DNA of 64,000 nucleotides from Prostheceraeus crozeri (lineage: Eukaryota; Platyhelminthes; Polycladida; Euryleptidae): the NCBI GenBank assembly GCA_907163375.1, contig CAJQUW010009193.1:167732-231731 (forward strand). Direction: 5' to 3'. Each line of letters opens with the position of its first letter. The first letter of the stretch is position 1. The notes beneath the pieces are model-generated. The model was not told the origin of the DNA and searched no databases. It saw only the letters and a program-made list of their open reading frames with translations. Positions 10,288-20,860 of the stretch are shown here, in pieces. Made by a program: the position numbers and the translations under genes.

Positions 10288-11083
10288 TTACACTTTTATA
10301 ATCCTCTTCATTTAGAATCTTCTTTTCTAACAGTCTTTTCAATATAGCATGAATTTCATTGAAACTAGAATTATGTCCTTCTTTTATTGCAGATATTAAA
10401 ATATTTAATCTATTTAGTAATTCTTGTGGATCATCTGGTAAGAATACAGTTGTTTCAGTTTTAAAGCCTTTTCCTACTTTAACTCCCGTTGATAATAAAT
10501 TTTCTAATTGTTTATAACGTCTAAGAGATTTTACTGCACCAACTCTATCTAACATAGCTTTATATTTTATGAGATCTTCTAATGCATAATTATTTAAATC
10601 TGCTCCTCTTAAAAGATTAACAAAATTTCTATCTAAATTAAAAGGAGATTTATCTGGTGAAAAAATTAAACCTGGAAAAGGTTGTGGAAATATTTCTTTT
10701 TGTCCGAGATAAAATCTAGGTATTGTTTTTCCATCTATAAATGAAATAGAATGTTCAAATTGCATAGATTTTGGTAATTTCTTATTAATGTTTGATTCTA
10801 GTAATCCATAGTCATCTAATATAGTTTTGTGCTCTGAATCTGTTATATCAATTTGTTTATCATTATTTGTACTTTCTTTTTCAAGAGTTTTAAATGGTTT
10901 CATAGTTTTTTCAAAATCAGTTTTTACTTGCTCGGTTTGCTGCATTTTTTCAAACATATCAGATTGAATACCAGCTTTTATCATTCTATGTTGAAGATGA
11001 TTTTCTTTCATAATATTTCTTTGTTTTATTAACTCTTCTAATTGTTTTATTCTTTTAAAATTATCAGCTCTAATTTTATCCAT
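10271..11083 (-). CDS. Polinton coiled-coil protein of unknown role
   Basis: About 270 residues from the ATG at 11083, which I prefer over an upstream start at 11149 because it begins MDKIRADNFKR directly after TTTTAAAA, the usual context. The N-terminal 90 residues are charged helix. The middle has FYLGQKEIFPQPFPGLIFSPDK. Next comes NLLRGADLNNYALEDLIKYK, which resembles the GLxxLL...YxxEDLxxYK patch of an uncharacterised protein that accompanies capsid genes in many Polintons. The C-terminus is again helical. No enzymatic motif is visible. It is probably virion-associated, by neighbourhood only. The frame looks whole. Confidence 0.6.
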   Translation of the reverse strand: MDKIRADNFKRIKQLEELIKQRNIMKENHLQHRMIKAGIQSDMFEKMQQTEQVKTDFEKTMKPFKTLEKESTNNDKQIDITDSEHKTILDDYGLLESNINKKLPKSMQFEHSISFIDGKTIPRFYLGQKEIFPQPFPGLIFSPDKSPFNLDRNFVNLLRGADLNNYALEDLIKYKAMLDRVGAVKSLRRYKQLENLLSTGVKVGKGFKTETTVFLPDDPQELLNRLNILISAIKEGHNSSFNEIHAILKRLLEKKILNEEDYKSVTNRWF

Positions 11084-11204
11084 TTTTAAAATATAATATT
11101 TGAATTTTGTGGTAACATTGGAATACAACAAAAACATTTTACTGAACAAATTATTTTTTTATTGCTTTGTTGTTTGACATCTTTTCGTTTAAAGTTTTCT
11201 CGTT

Positions 11205-11930
11205 TTAAGTTTTGTTTAATAAAGTTTTGTTTAATAAAGTTTTGCTTAAATTTTCGCTTAAAGTTTTTAGCTCTTCTAAAAAAATTTTGTCATTTTCTTC
11301 ATTAGAAATTTTACCATCACTAGAAATTTTGCCATCCTGTTTATTCTTATCATCAACTTTTTCGGACTGTAATTGAAAGGTTTGATTTACTTCATTAGCT
11401 ATTTGATCAAATTTTTCAATCTCATCTAACGTAATAACATTATCATCACATACTCTTTGAAAGTAGTAGTGTAGTTTATCATAGACTTCTTTAATATGCA
11501 AATGCTTAGTTTTTAATGATTTTCGTTTCTTAGTTATTAAAGATTTATCTAACATTGTAACAAGTGAAGTTGCAAAAACACCCGTACCTGTTAAAGTTGT
11601 AGCAACTACTGGAATTACTAAAACACCAGAAGATATAACAATAGTGAGAGCGCCTAAACTTATTGTTAAGAATATGCCAATTCCTTGTGTTACATTCTTA
11701 ACTTTACTCCATCTCTTTCTTAATTTTTTATAATGTTCTAATCTTAATAATAATTGAGATTCCTTATCTTTCATATAACGTACTCTATCTTTGTGTTTTT
11801 CTTTGTTCATTTTTTCAATGTCCATTAAAGTAGAACTACGTTCATATGATAACGAAGGATATATTCTTGCGGTTTCTTCCATTTCTGAAGTTCCTTCCAC
11901 TTTTGTTTCATCCACTTTTGTTTCTTCCAT
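11205..11930 (-). CDS. Polinton two-helix membrane protein
   Basis: 241 residues. A charged N-terminal third ends in RLEHYKKLRKRWSKVKN. Two hydrophobic segments follow (about residues 90-108 GIFLTISLGALTIVISSGV and 109-128 VIPVVATTLTGTGVFATSL), then a basic loop and KLHYYFQRVCDDNVITLDEIEKF. This resembles an uncharacterised protein family common in Polintons of cnidarians and other animals, with a glycine-rich hairpin membrane region followed by an 'alkaline helix plus DxxIxxxE' tail. The role is unknown; membrane interaction during entry or assembly is a guess. The ATG follows CTTTAAAA. The C-terminus ends in a short in-frame tandem repeat (TLLNK, two to three copies). The frame looks whole. 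Confidence 0.65.
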   Translation of the reverse strand: MEETKVDETKVEGTSEMEETARIYPSLSYERSSTLMDIEKMNKEKHKDRVRYMKDKESQLLLRLEHYKKLRKRWSKVKNVTQGIGIFLTISLGALTIVISSGVLVIPVVATTLTGTGVFATSLVTMLDKSLITKKRKSLKTKHLHIKEVYDKLHYYFQRVCDDNVITLDEIEKFDQIANEVNQTFQLQSEKVDDKNKQDGKISSDGKISNEENDKIFLEELKTLSENLSKTLLNKTLLNKT

Positions 11931-12036
11931 TTTTAAAGAAATACGAGAATCGTATTATTAGTCACATGATATATTTTAAAAACCTGAAAGATGGATAAAA
12001 TTCATGAATTTAAAATTCTCAACTTTTATGATTTTC

Positions 12037-12352
12037 GGTGTCCTGGAACGGTCATGATTTTCAAGGTAAAAATTGTAATTCTCAAATTTGAGATTTTGAA
12101 AAATTTGAAAATTGGGTATTTTTAAAAACGACATAAATTCATGAATTTAGGTCTTCATAACCTGAAAAAGGGTTCAAATTCATGAATTTATGTCGTTTTT
12201 AAAAATGCCATTTTTTGAAAAAATGGTACTTTTTGAATGGGCTAAATTCATGTATTTAGGTCTTAAAAACCTGAAAAAGGGTTCAAATTCATGAATTTAT
12301 GTCGTTTTTAAAGATACTATTTTTTTGAATTTTATGGTGTCCTGGAACGGTC
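12037..12352. repeat. Terminal repeat block of the Polinton
   Basis: A 17-bp sequence (GGTGTCCTGGAACGGTC) occurs at 12037-12053 and again at 12336-12352, the outer copy touching the LINE border. Between them a unit with AAATTCATGAATTTATGTCG and a following T/A run occurs as direct copies near 12174 and 12286, and once inverted near 12122. The motif with CCTGAAAAAGGG precedes the direct copies. This looks like the inner structure of a terminal inverted repeat. The partner end is outside the window, so this remains an inference. Confidence 0.6.
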
Positions 12353-13440
12353 TTTTGCCCATTACTAGCATCTTATTAGACGGAATTCGAAAAATCAAAA
12401 ATTCAATGTTTTTAGGGCAATCAGATCGATTCACTGGAACAATTGCTAGTGAGTTTGATAGCCAAGCGCAAACACCACCACCAGAGCGGTTTGATCTATC
12501 ACACCTGAAAAATTGGAAACCCGGAAACATCAAAATGTCTGAGTCAATATTGCTATGCAGCCAGCTCTCAGTAGTAAATACAATACCGGGATTAACAGAC
12601 GAAATAAAAAGCATTAGCTCATCAAGCGTAGTGAGAATGGAGCATGCATTGGCCAGCAAAACAATTGGGGGTTTGCTCTCATTATACCGGAACGAAGAAA
12701 TAGGAGATGTAGAATTACATAAAATCACTTTTGAAAATTTCTTAATTGCTTTCTTTGGCAAACCATTCCTCTGTAAATAACCACGTCTTCTCCACATTCA
12801 GTGCGATCTTTCAATTCTTTTCTGAGCTCTTTATCCTTTTCTTGTTGATATTTAGTTCTATCATTGTTAATGTACACATGTCTAAAATTCGAACTTGATT
12901 TTAGAAGTTTTGACTTCTTCATAATGTCTATTTTCATAGGAACATCTTTACATCTCATTCGTATAAGTCTTTTATTATCAGGCCGGTATCTTTCCAATCG
13001 CTTAACTTCTAAGAAGTCAGCATTTTCAGCATTTAGTTCTTGCACTATTTGCTGGCATAACTTCTCATCAGCGGCTTTATTGTTATGAACAGAACCTTCA
13101 TCTGGTTCAGACACTCCTGCTATGATAATGTTGAGCTTACGATATTCACGTTGATCAAATTCGTGTAAAAGAGCATCTGTAGACGATGCACTTGATAAGT
13201 TAGAATGTTGCAATTTTTCTTTCAGGTCTTGAATCTCAGTCTCCTGAAATTTCTGAGTTTCCTTTAAGTTCAATATGACGTCTTCTAATTTTGAAAAGCG
13301 ATCAGACACATTTGACCACTAAGTTTGTTAAAATCTTTATGTACATGTATCTCTCCAAGAATTTCCTTTTTCATTAGTTCAATCAGTTCCTTTATGTCAT
13401 TCAAGCAAAAATATCCATTTCGCGTTATTCTTGATGACTG
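12353..13440 (-). mobile_element. CR1/L2-type LINE fragment, 3'-truncated at the Polinton border
   Basis: Two overlapping frames are seen on the minus strand. ORF1 (about 12725-13440) has a coiled coil (FSKLEDVILNLKETQKFQ) and an RNA-recognition-like domain (EYRKLNIIIAGVSE ... VKRLERYR ... RHVYINNDRT). Upstream of 13309 its reading continues in another frame (NGYFCLNDIKELIELMKKEIL), so ORF1 carries a frameshift. ORF2 starts near 12797 and shows the beginning of an APE endonuclease (TTESWLHSNIDSD, CDRSNRSGGGVCAWLSNS) before the element stops at the Polinton end. ORF2's lost remainder may lie on the other side of the Polinton, if the Polinton inserted into this LINE. Confidence 0.75.
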
Positions 13441-14705
13441 CATCTCAGCTTCGAACCATCAACCTTGTTGCCAAAACTAACCAATAAGCCGTTGACTAAC
13501 CACCACTGTACAGATAGCCATCCGCCGATATGCAGAGTAGCTTTAGAATAAATTCAGAAAATGCTTTTGCATTCCAACAATAATAGCATCAAAGACGCGA
13601 TTATCGGACACAAACACAGTAATCAACACCAGCAAGAGGGAACTTGTGAGTAAAATTCACGGAGAATGGCACCAGATTCGCAGAGTAGAGCACAACGGAG
13701 AGGATAGTGAAAAATGATGATAGTAACCTGGACACAGAGATAGAGGAGATCCAGACGCACAAGTAGATGTAAAATCCACGAAAAACACACAACGTAGACC
13801 GAAGTAACAGACAAGAGATATTCCTGACGCAGAGACAGAGAAATACACAACCGTCGCGCACGAAGTTACATGCTTGTACACAGCCTCCCGACGTTTCGAG
13901 CGTTCGTCGGTCTTCCCGGGAATGAACGAGGTCGTTAGTTCCCTCGAAGTAAGGCTTTTCCATCCTAGTTCAACTAATTCAAAGCAAAAATCGAAAAAGA
14001 ATTTGTGATGAAAATTAGCTGAACTTTCATGTAAGAAAATACGCCATCAGGATTTCAAAACTGGAAAATATTCCTGCTTGTACTAGTTTCGCCTTTTTTC
14101 AAAAGGCATTTTCGAAGTTTCTAAATTTTAATGCCATAACTGGTGGGAGTGATATTTCTTGATTCATGAATTTCATGTGCAAGGCAGTCAGCTAAATATC
14201 ATTCTATGCTAATTCACTGTCATGTTGGCATTAATCAAAGCTACACTAGAAATTTGGTGAACTTTGGAAATCAAAGCCCGTCTTTGATGTGGAAATCTTC
14301 TTTACATGTATTAACGTAAATGATGAAGGTGTCCATTTAGAGAATATGAGGTGTCCAAAGTGAGATCTTCCTTGAGATAATTAATGCGCTGCATCGAGTT
14401 AATTGATAACAAGAACAGATCATTTGTCTTCTATCAAAGCTCTTCCTAGTCAGCGTCGCTGTTTTACACATCTCAGTAAACTAACTCCTTTGATCTCACT
14501 GTAACTTCTACAAACATGAAAGTTGAGTTATGAGAAGTCCACGGCTTTTGGCACCGTGACCTAATCTCTGACCACGTGTTATATTATAAATCATTAAGTG
14601 ATGATAATAAATGGCGCCAACATATTAAATCAAAGTGGCAAAGTTTTCATGCCTGGATATCGTATTTCGCATTTACAAAAACTCATCGCAATCAGTTAGG
14701 ATCGT
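13441..14705. other. No recognised gene
   Basis: May include 5' leader of the LINE up to about 13990 (a stretch with higher GC and ACGAGGTCGTTAG-like sequence). Beyond that I see only AT-rich non-coding DNA. Confidence 0.4.
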
Positions 14706-15421
14706 AGTCCGGCAGCCAGAACGAGTTTCTGCAGGGAACGAGGCCGAAAGTGAGACTTTCACAGAATGATGTGCACATATGCCTACTACGAATCGGCACG
14801 TCTGCCGAGTTCTAGTTAGTTCCTCTTCTTGTCAGACAGGATCAAAGAAAATCACATGTAAATCCAATGGGACGCAGATAACAGCTCTTTGTTAAAAAGA
14901 AATTTTCTATGTTTTCTCTGATTAAACGAAAAGTACTAAGCCTAGAGTCATACTTTTTGGCATGGAATGTCTTCAGGGTCATTTTATTTTATGTTCATGC
15001 ACCCTTTTCTATAAAGCTAGACACATTTATATTTGGCGAGCCTCTTGATGTCGGCAAATACAAACATTTTGAGCAACTTTATCCACATTCAACCACATTC
15101 TCGCATGCATTGTCAATCAGAAGCATGATAATAGCATATGCGCATTACAGGAATTGACTTGAAGACATTCCATGCCAAAATTTATGACTCTGGGCTTAGC
15201 ACTTTTCGTTTAATCAGAGAAAACATGGAAAATTTAATTTTTTCAAAAAATTCAATCTGCGACCCATTGGTGTTTTTCTTTGATCTTCTCTCACAAGAAG
15301 AGGAACTCACTAGAACTCGGCAGACGTGTAGGTTCGTAGTAGGCATAAAGTGTACATCATTCTGTGAAAGTCTCACTTTATGCTTCGTTCCCTGCAGAAA
15401 CTCGTTCTGGCTGCCGGACTA
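14706..15421. repeat. 0.7-kb imperfect foldback (inverted repeat)
   Basis: The left arm 14706-14977 and right arm 15158-15421 are reverse complements with scattered mismatches and small gaps. For example, TAGTCCGGCAGCCAGAACGA at the left outer end matches TCGTTCTGGCTGCCGGACTA at the right, and GGCATGGAATGTCTTCA at the inner left matches TGAAGACATTCCATGCC. The loop is about 180 bp and has no match between its two halves. No transposase or target duplication is evident. It may be a foldback element, or two insertions of one repeat in opposite orientation. Confidence 0.75.
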
Positions 15422-16146
15422 TCTTGTCATTTGCTTTGTTATGGATGCACATTGCTCCCAAAACGCAAGTCAAGTAAAAAATAAACGTTGGGAATATTCA
15501 TATGAAACAGCTGGGTCTTCAAAAATCATTGGTTGCTATTTCCAAAATCCCTTTTCCATTCTGGGAGAGGGGTATTTCGGTCACCAGTCGCATTTTGTTG
15601 TGCTCCTCGTAAGACGAAGATATTCAGTCCGTGCCATTGAGACTTTCAGTTTTAGAGTATTTCCAATCGAATAAAGCATTTGAATATCAAATATCATGCA
15701 GATGCTACTTCTTGAAAATTTCAGTGGCAAGTATAAGTAGTCAATTTGTGATTTTTCATGATGATTTGAATGTTATGGTATCTATAAATCGGCATTTTTC
15801 CTTGTAATCACATTTGAAGTTATTTGGAACGAACTGCACAGCATCATTTTAAAAATGCTTTGAAAAGGTCACTTTTGGGGAAACTTTTTCCGCATTTCAC
15901 GCGTATGTTTGAGATGTATTACTTGAGGAAATCAATCTGATGAATCTCATTTTGCATTCACAAGTAACTTTTCAGTTTGAGTCTTGTAGGACAACATGCG
16001 GCTATCAAATGAAACAGTTCGAATTGGAGATCTCAGAGAAGCATAGTTTTAGTAGATTTACAAGGTTGATCAACTTCCCAATCCAAGTTCAATGTTGTCA
16101 GGAAATGTCTTGAATGTTTAGAATTGCTTTTCAACTGCCTTAATTT
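15422..16146. other. No recognised gene
   Basis: AT-rich non-coding DNA. The reading frame entering from the foldback arm (to about 15674) has no recognisable domain. Confidence 0.4.
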
Positions 16147-17892
16147 AATCCTCATCAGCACGGCAAATTAATCTGCTTAATTCGCCCACCAGACTACATA
16201 TGTAGTTTTTGTACATTTTCATTTGTTCTTAATTGTTTCAGCGGTGTTAATGTACATAAAATGATATCCTTGATGCATGAGCTCTGCTTCTATTCATATA
16301 ATGTTCACTTTCACTTTGGTAATTTCCGCTAGCTAGTTTTGTAACGCAGGCCTACTGATGGTATAACCACTGATGCATTGCACAAAATTTATCTAAAATA
16401 TCAAATGTAAACTGTGATTGAATTGTTCGAGAGAAATAGTGTACCACAATCTGAGATAACTTAAGTTAAAACAAAGTGTACTTGAAAAGGAAGTTTGATT
16501 AAATTGGTTGACTAATTTGGTTAACATGAGGCCTATATGTAGCATTCATGCAATCAAAGACAACAAATAACATGGCTAGCAAATGAGTAACGGAATTATG
16601 CTAAGCAGTGTTTCAAGTGGAATATATAGTGATCTGAGCATGCTGCATCCACGTTGCAATGGTAGTTACATCTGTATCTCAATGTTTTGCACCTAGAAGA
16701 TGATGCTTGGTGTTTTCGAATTACACTTGGTTTAGGCCTATTCAAGTCTTTTTGAAACAACTTATTTCAGACGGCATTGGTGAACAGCTGCTGAAGATTC
16801 CGCATGTATTTAATTAGCATTTTTTGTAGACAACTTCAATCGACGGCTCTGCAAATGCATTGATGAAACACTTTCATTTCCATTATCAGAATGAGTAGGC
16901 AAGAGTGAAAACATTACAGAACAGTTCTACAGGATTGCATCGAGTTTTGCGCATGCAACTGAGGTCTTAATTTTTTGCTATTCATCAGATCTGTCGGTCA
17001 TTTGTATGCATCATAATGAAGGATGATAACTGGTCACATAGGAAGGGTGCTTCAGGATTTTGTAGAGAAAGAAGACATTGGAATGAAGAGCTCATTCATT
17101 TCGGGACGCATGATATCATCATTGTTCTTCGCGCCTTTACATTTTTAGTGTCACATATTTCTCGCTATTGGATACTTTGAAGCTCGTGCGAGAAACCTTG
17201 CCGCTAGCAGAGGAGGTCCTGTTGCTATCAGGCAATTACATTGGTACATCAGTACATTGGTGGACAGAGAATGATAAGTGAAATATCTACATGTATATCC
17301 ATGTACATTTATAAGCTCAGACTGGATCCAAGGTAGCTGATAATGGGTAATCAACTTAAGAATTTAGTTTCAACCTCTGAGGCTTTTGTTTTGGCACGCA
17401 TTCGTCGGTTCACTATTTGAAAGGAAATTCGAAGTACTACATCAGTGCACAACAAATAAAATGGAGAAGCTTTGTTAACCGGGAAATTCAACAAGTTGAA
17501 GGCGGCGATTCACTGGAAACGTAACACAATAATTCCATCGAATGTTATCCAGAACTACAGAAATTGATACATAAAGGTGTAAACAAATCTATGCCAGAAT
17601 CGCATAATGATGACTGATATTGATGTTATTGCTCAAAATTCTGTTGCCATATCAATTTTCTCCTCTATAACACAGGTGATGAACTACATATGTAGTTTGG
17701 AGGACGGAATCATAAGAAATTGCATTAAAATTTGTGTAAATTGACAAAATTAGTTGGAAATACTGATGGAAAATGTTAGTAACGTGAGTCAACTGGACTT
17801 GAAATTTATTGAAATTGGAATTGAACCTCCAGATCTATACTGAAATGAAAATCACAAAACTACACATGTAGTCTGGTGGGCTGATGAGGATT
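16147..17892. mobile_element. Candidate non-autonomous DNA transposon with long inverted ends
   Basis: The right end 17856-17892 and the left end (16147-16158 plus 16185-16210) are inverted copies: AATCCTCATCAG, then CCCACCAGACTACAT and the palindrome ACATRTGTAGTTTT. The left copy is interrupted by about 26 extra bases. A further partial copy of the ACTACATATGTAGT palindrome occurs at 17682-17697. There is no coding capacity inside and no convincing target duplication. Superfamily unknown. Confidence 0.5.
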
Positions 17893-19345
17893 GATCAAAT
17901 CCCAGCAGATGCAACCAAGTGAGGCATGTTTCGGACGCTTCATCAGTTGTGGGCAGATTCAGAACAGCGACTGTGGAGCTAGACACGTATACAAGTTTGC
18001 TCTCTGACCACGAGGCCATCGGGCCATCTGCTGAGATTGTGAATTAGACAGAACAGTGTAGTTTTGCCATATCCTTTATTGAAGCGATTCACACAGACGA
18101 TATTCATCACATGTTTTCGCACGCAACCTGGCTATTGATGAATTTATCATATCAATGCAGTTATCTTCCGCAAAAATACCGTGAATGTATGCACAATTCG
18201 ATTATACCCAATCATTCGATTATTCAATTATACCCATTCAAGCAAATATTAGTTAGCATCAATGCTTTCGATACAATGTAGAACTAAACATGAATTTCAA
18301 TAGGTTTCAATGTTATTTTAGAGAAAGTGCTTGATATCGGATCGCCTATCAGTGAATATAGTCTGCTAAACTGATGATCTATGAGGAAAAGTTTTATGTC
18401 ATAAAAGATTGAATAGCCACCTTTGAAATTCGAAGATTCCCTTTTCAAGCGCGTGTTTGCTTGAATGGCAAGTAGGTAAAATGTTTGTTTAATTCAATGA
18501 CGAAATTATTGAAATATTACAGCGGATATGTAGACAAGTTTTATTGCAATGCATATGTCCTTCAGACATTCTTACCTTCTGAGAGTGTTTCAAAGAAAAC
18601 AGGGATGTTCACCTGAATGCATGAATAGCACAAATGCAGATGAATTGTAGATGTGGGTGTGTGAACTTCTTGTGCCTGTAGGTGTGCTGATGAAGAATAA
18701 AAATCTGTGCACATGAAATCTCTTGTTCCCTTCTTGCAAGACAAAGTCAGCAGTGCTTAAGTGCACTTATCAGTTTAATTTTTAGAAATGTTCATTTTCA
18801 CTGAACAGACGAAGATAACTGTGGGATATCTTCCCCCGAAGTTTTTAAATTTGTCTAAAATACATAGAAATGAATCAATCTCCACAAAACTTTATGTGCA
18901 CATCAGTCAGGATATTTTCTACCAACATACCAAAACTTGTGCAAATCGGACAAGTACTTTTTCAATTAAGGTGCAGCCTTGAAGTGCAGCCATGTCTACA
19001 ACTTGACTTGCCTTCTTCTGACTACATCGTCTGAGCAGAAAGCACTTGAGGCCAAAAAGGTCATTTCCCGAGAACTCATGAAGTGATGATGACCAGGCCA
19101 CATCTCTTAGACTAGCATTTTTGACTTTAAAGATGTGTGGCAAGGTAGTGGTCGTGGAGGATTTTAAATAGCACTGGATGAGACGAAAAGGGAGAGAGAA
19201 CAATGCACATAAAAGTAACAATAACGCGTCGAAAGTCAGATCAGGCTGTTAATATCGCTACACTTCACGTTGTCGTCTCTACTGCAAAAAGTATTTGTTC
19301 GATCTGCAGAAGTTTTTGCATGTAGGTTACAAATATACTGAAGTA
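17893..19345. other. No recognised gene
   Basis: AT-rich non-coding DNA with short uninformative frames on both strands. Confidence 0.4.
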
Positions 19346-20054
19346 CACTGTAAACTGTAAACAGCCACTTATCGGACAATTTGTGAGCCACATCAGTATT
19401 TTGGCACTTACTGCGTATTATCAGACAAATTTCCTGCTTGTCAGACAATTTTTGTCTCATCGCGCGAACTAATTTACATTATTGCGTTTACTTCCTATCA
19501 TACTACTTATGACTAATATATACACTTTTATTGAAATTGGATGGCATCCTTGATAATTTTCAATTATAGAATATACAGTGTGTTGTAAATAAGTAGGGTT
19601 CTTTGTATACACCTTGAGGCATGGCAATAACAGGTCTGGATATTTGACGTATTGATGCCATCTTTTAATTCTGTTTTACAATGTTTTTTACAGCTTTTAA
19701 GGGTCTAATACTTCCCTGAGTTGACATTGACACAACGGACTTGTAAAGTATCAGAGTTTTTCATAATGCGAGTGTGAATAAGTGGAGCAGAGTTAGAACC
19801 TGTGTAATTAGGAGTGACTAGTTGACATTAGTTAATGTTGAATAGCTTGATCATATTTAAACACTTTGAGTTTGAGAGACAATACTTCCAGAAAAGTAGA
19901 CGGAATAGTCTGATATTTTGGCGCATAACTGTCTCATCTTGTCTGATCTGAACAGCCACTTTTGGTTGTTCATTGTCTCATGTTGTCTGTTGCAATTGTC
20001 TGATCATTTTGGCAGTTATTTTGTCTGATTTTTGGCTGTCTACAGTTTACAGTG
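19346..20054. mobile_element. MITE with CACTGTAAACTGTA ends and TA target site
   Basis: The element starts CACTGTAAACTGTA...CAGCCA and ends TGGCTGTC...TACAGTTTACAGTG. It is flanked by TA on both sides (19344-19345 and 20055-20056) and is 709 bp long. Inside, the words GTCTGAT, TGTCTCAT and CAGACA recur many times near both ends, giving a repeat-rich subterminal region. There is no transposase. The TA target and CACTGTAAA start point to the Tc1/mariner group. Confidence 0.72.
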
Positions 20055-20640
20055 TACGTCTACCTGAAGTTTGGTGATGACTGATTCACATTTTCAGATT
20101 TCGGACAAATTTGAAACCCAGACGAACTTCCGTCTTCAACTTTGATACCAAAGAGGCTACAAAGGTTGCTACCTTCCCCGACTTGTTGAAGTTCAATTGT
20201 GAACTTATATGAATGAAAGCATCATGTGTCACATGGTTGTCCGATATTATGACATAACTTTTGCGCGAGATTGGAGCGGAGTTGTGCTCAAACAAAATCG
20301 CTCATTTGTTAGCAGGACAAACAAGCTTTCATGAAAACGTGGTCTTTAATAAACAAAGTCACTCGTCAATGACTTCATGATTTTAGAGTAATTTGAACTA
20401 TCCTCAACAAACCAAGCGCTGAACTTTTGATGTTTTGATTGAAGAGAACATTCTACACCAGCTTTCAGGGATATATTATATTCGAAAACAACAAATATTC
20501 GAACAAAAAACAAAAATTCGAACCCAATGTAAACTTCAAAGATGATTCAGGTGCATTGAAGAATGAATTCCTCTGTAAGACACATGACCAAGTTCTCTAT
20601 TGAGGAAATAATACTCAAAGAAGTAGAACCATTTTCAGTA
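20055..20640. other. No recognised gene
   Basis: Non-coding DNA; nothing supportable on either strand. Confidence 0.4.
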
Positions 20641-20860
20641 CCGATGATTCTGTTCTTCCCCATCTCCCCCCACATTTTTGTTGTTGACACCCGCGAATGT
20701 TGCTTGTCAACGATCTTCCTTTGCTCCTAAGTGCAGTCTCGCTGCCGTCGCAAAAGCGTTAAGTGTGTGAATACCTCTGGTTTGTAGAAAATTAACAGCA
20801 CTTGCTTTGTCGTCCACTGCAGACAACAATCCCAAGTCCATGAACACAGCTGTAGGCCCG
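20641..20860 (-). pseudogene. Possible Merlin/ISXO2-like transposase N-terminal remnant
   Basis: The minus-strand reading gives FMDLGLLSAVDDKASAVNFL, QTRGIHTLNAFATAARLHLG and KEDR, then a stop, then QATFAGVNNKNVG. The pattern of a short helix, 'AVxFLQxRGI', a zinc-ribbon-like segment and a following basic/aromatic stretch recalls the start of Merlin-type (IS1016-like) transposases. The expected Cys residues are not convincing. Low confidence; it may be a chance reading. Confidence 0.22.

Larger units (their letters stand above)
1..12352. mobile_element. Polinton/Maverick-like (or adintovirus-like) fossil, right-hand part
   Basis: Seen: an AT-rich block whose products match the Polinton set. 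These are a double jelly-roll capsid region, penton-like protein, packaging ATPase, protein-primed family B polymerase, pVI-like candidate and two-helix membrane protein, in clusters of alternating strand. The left end, integrase and protease are not in the window, so the element continues before position 1. The right end is taken at 12352, where AT-rich repeats stop and a truncated LINE begins. The element is broken: several genes look whole (penton, pVI-like, fibre-like, coiled-coil, membrane), while polymerase, ATPase, capsid and the Asp-rich gene together carry about six breaks. So many open frames suggest a fairly young insertion. Family assignment is strong; Polinton versus adintovirus cannot be decided without the missing left side. 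Confidence 0.88.

Noticed and set aside
15138-15674. 178-codon plus-strand frame
   Set aside because: Half of it is the foldback arm read as protein; no domain, start context or splice signals.
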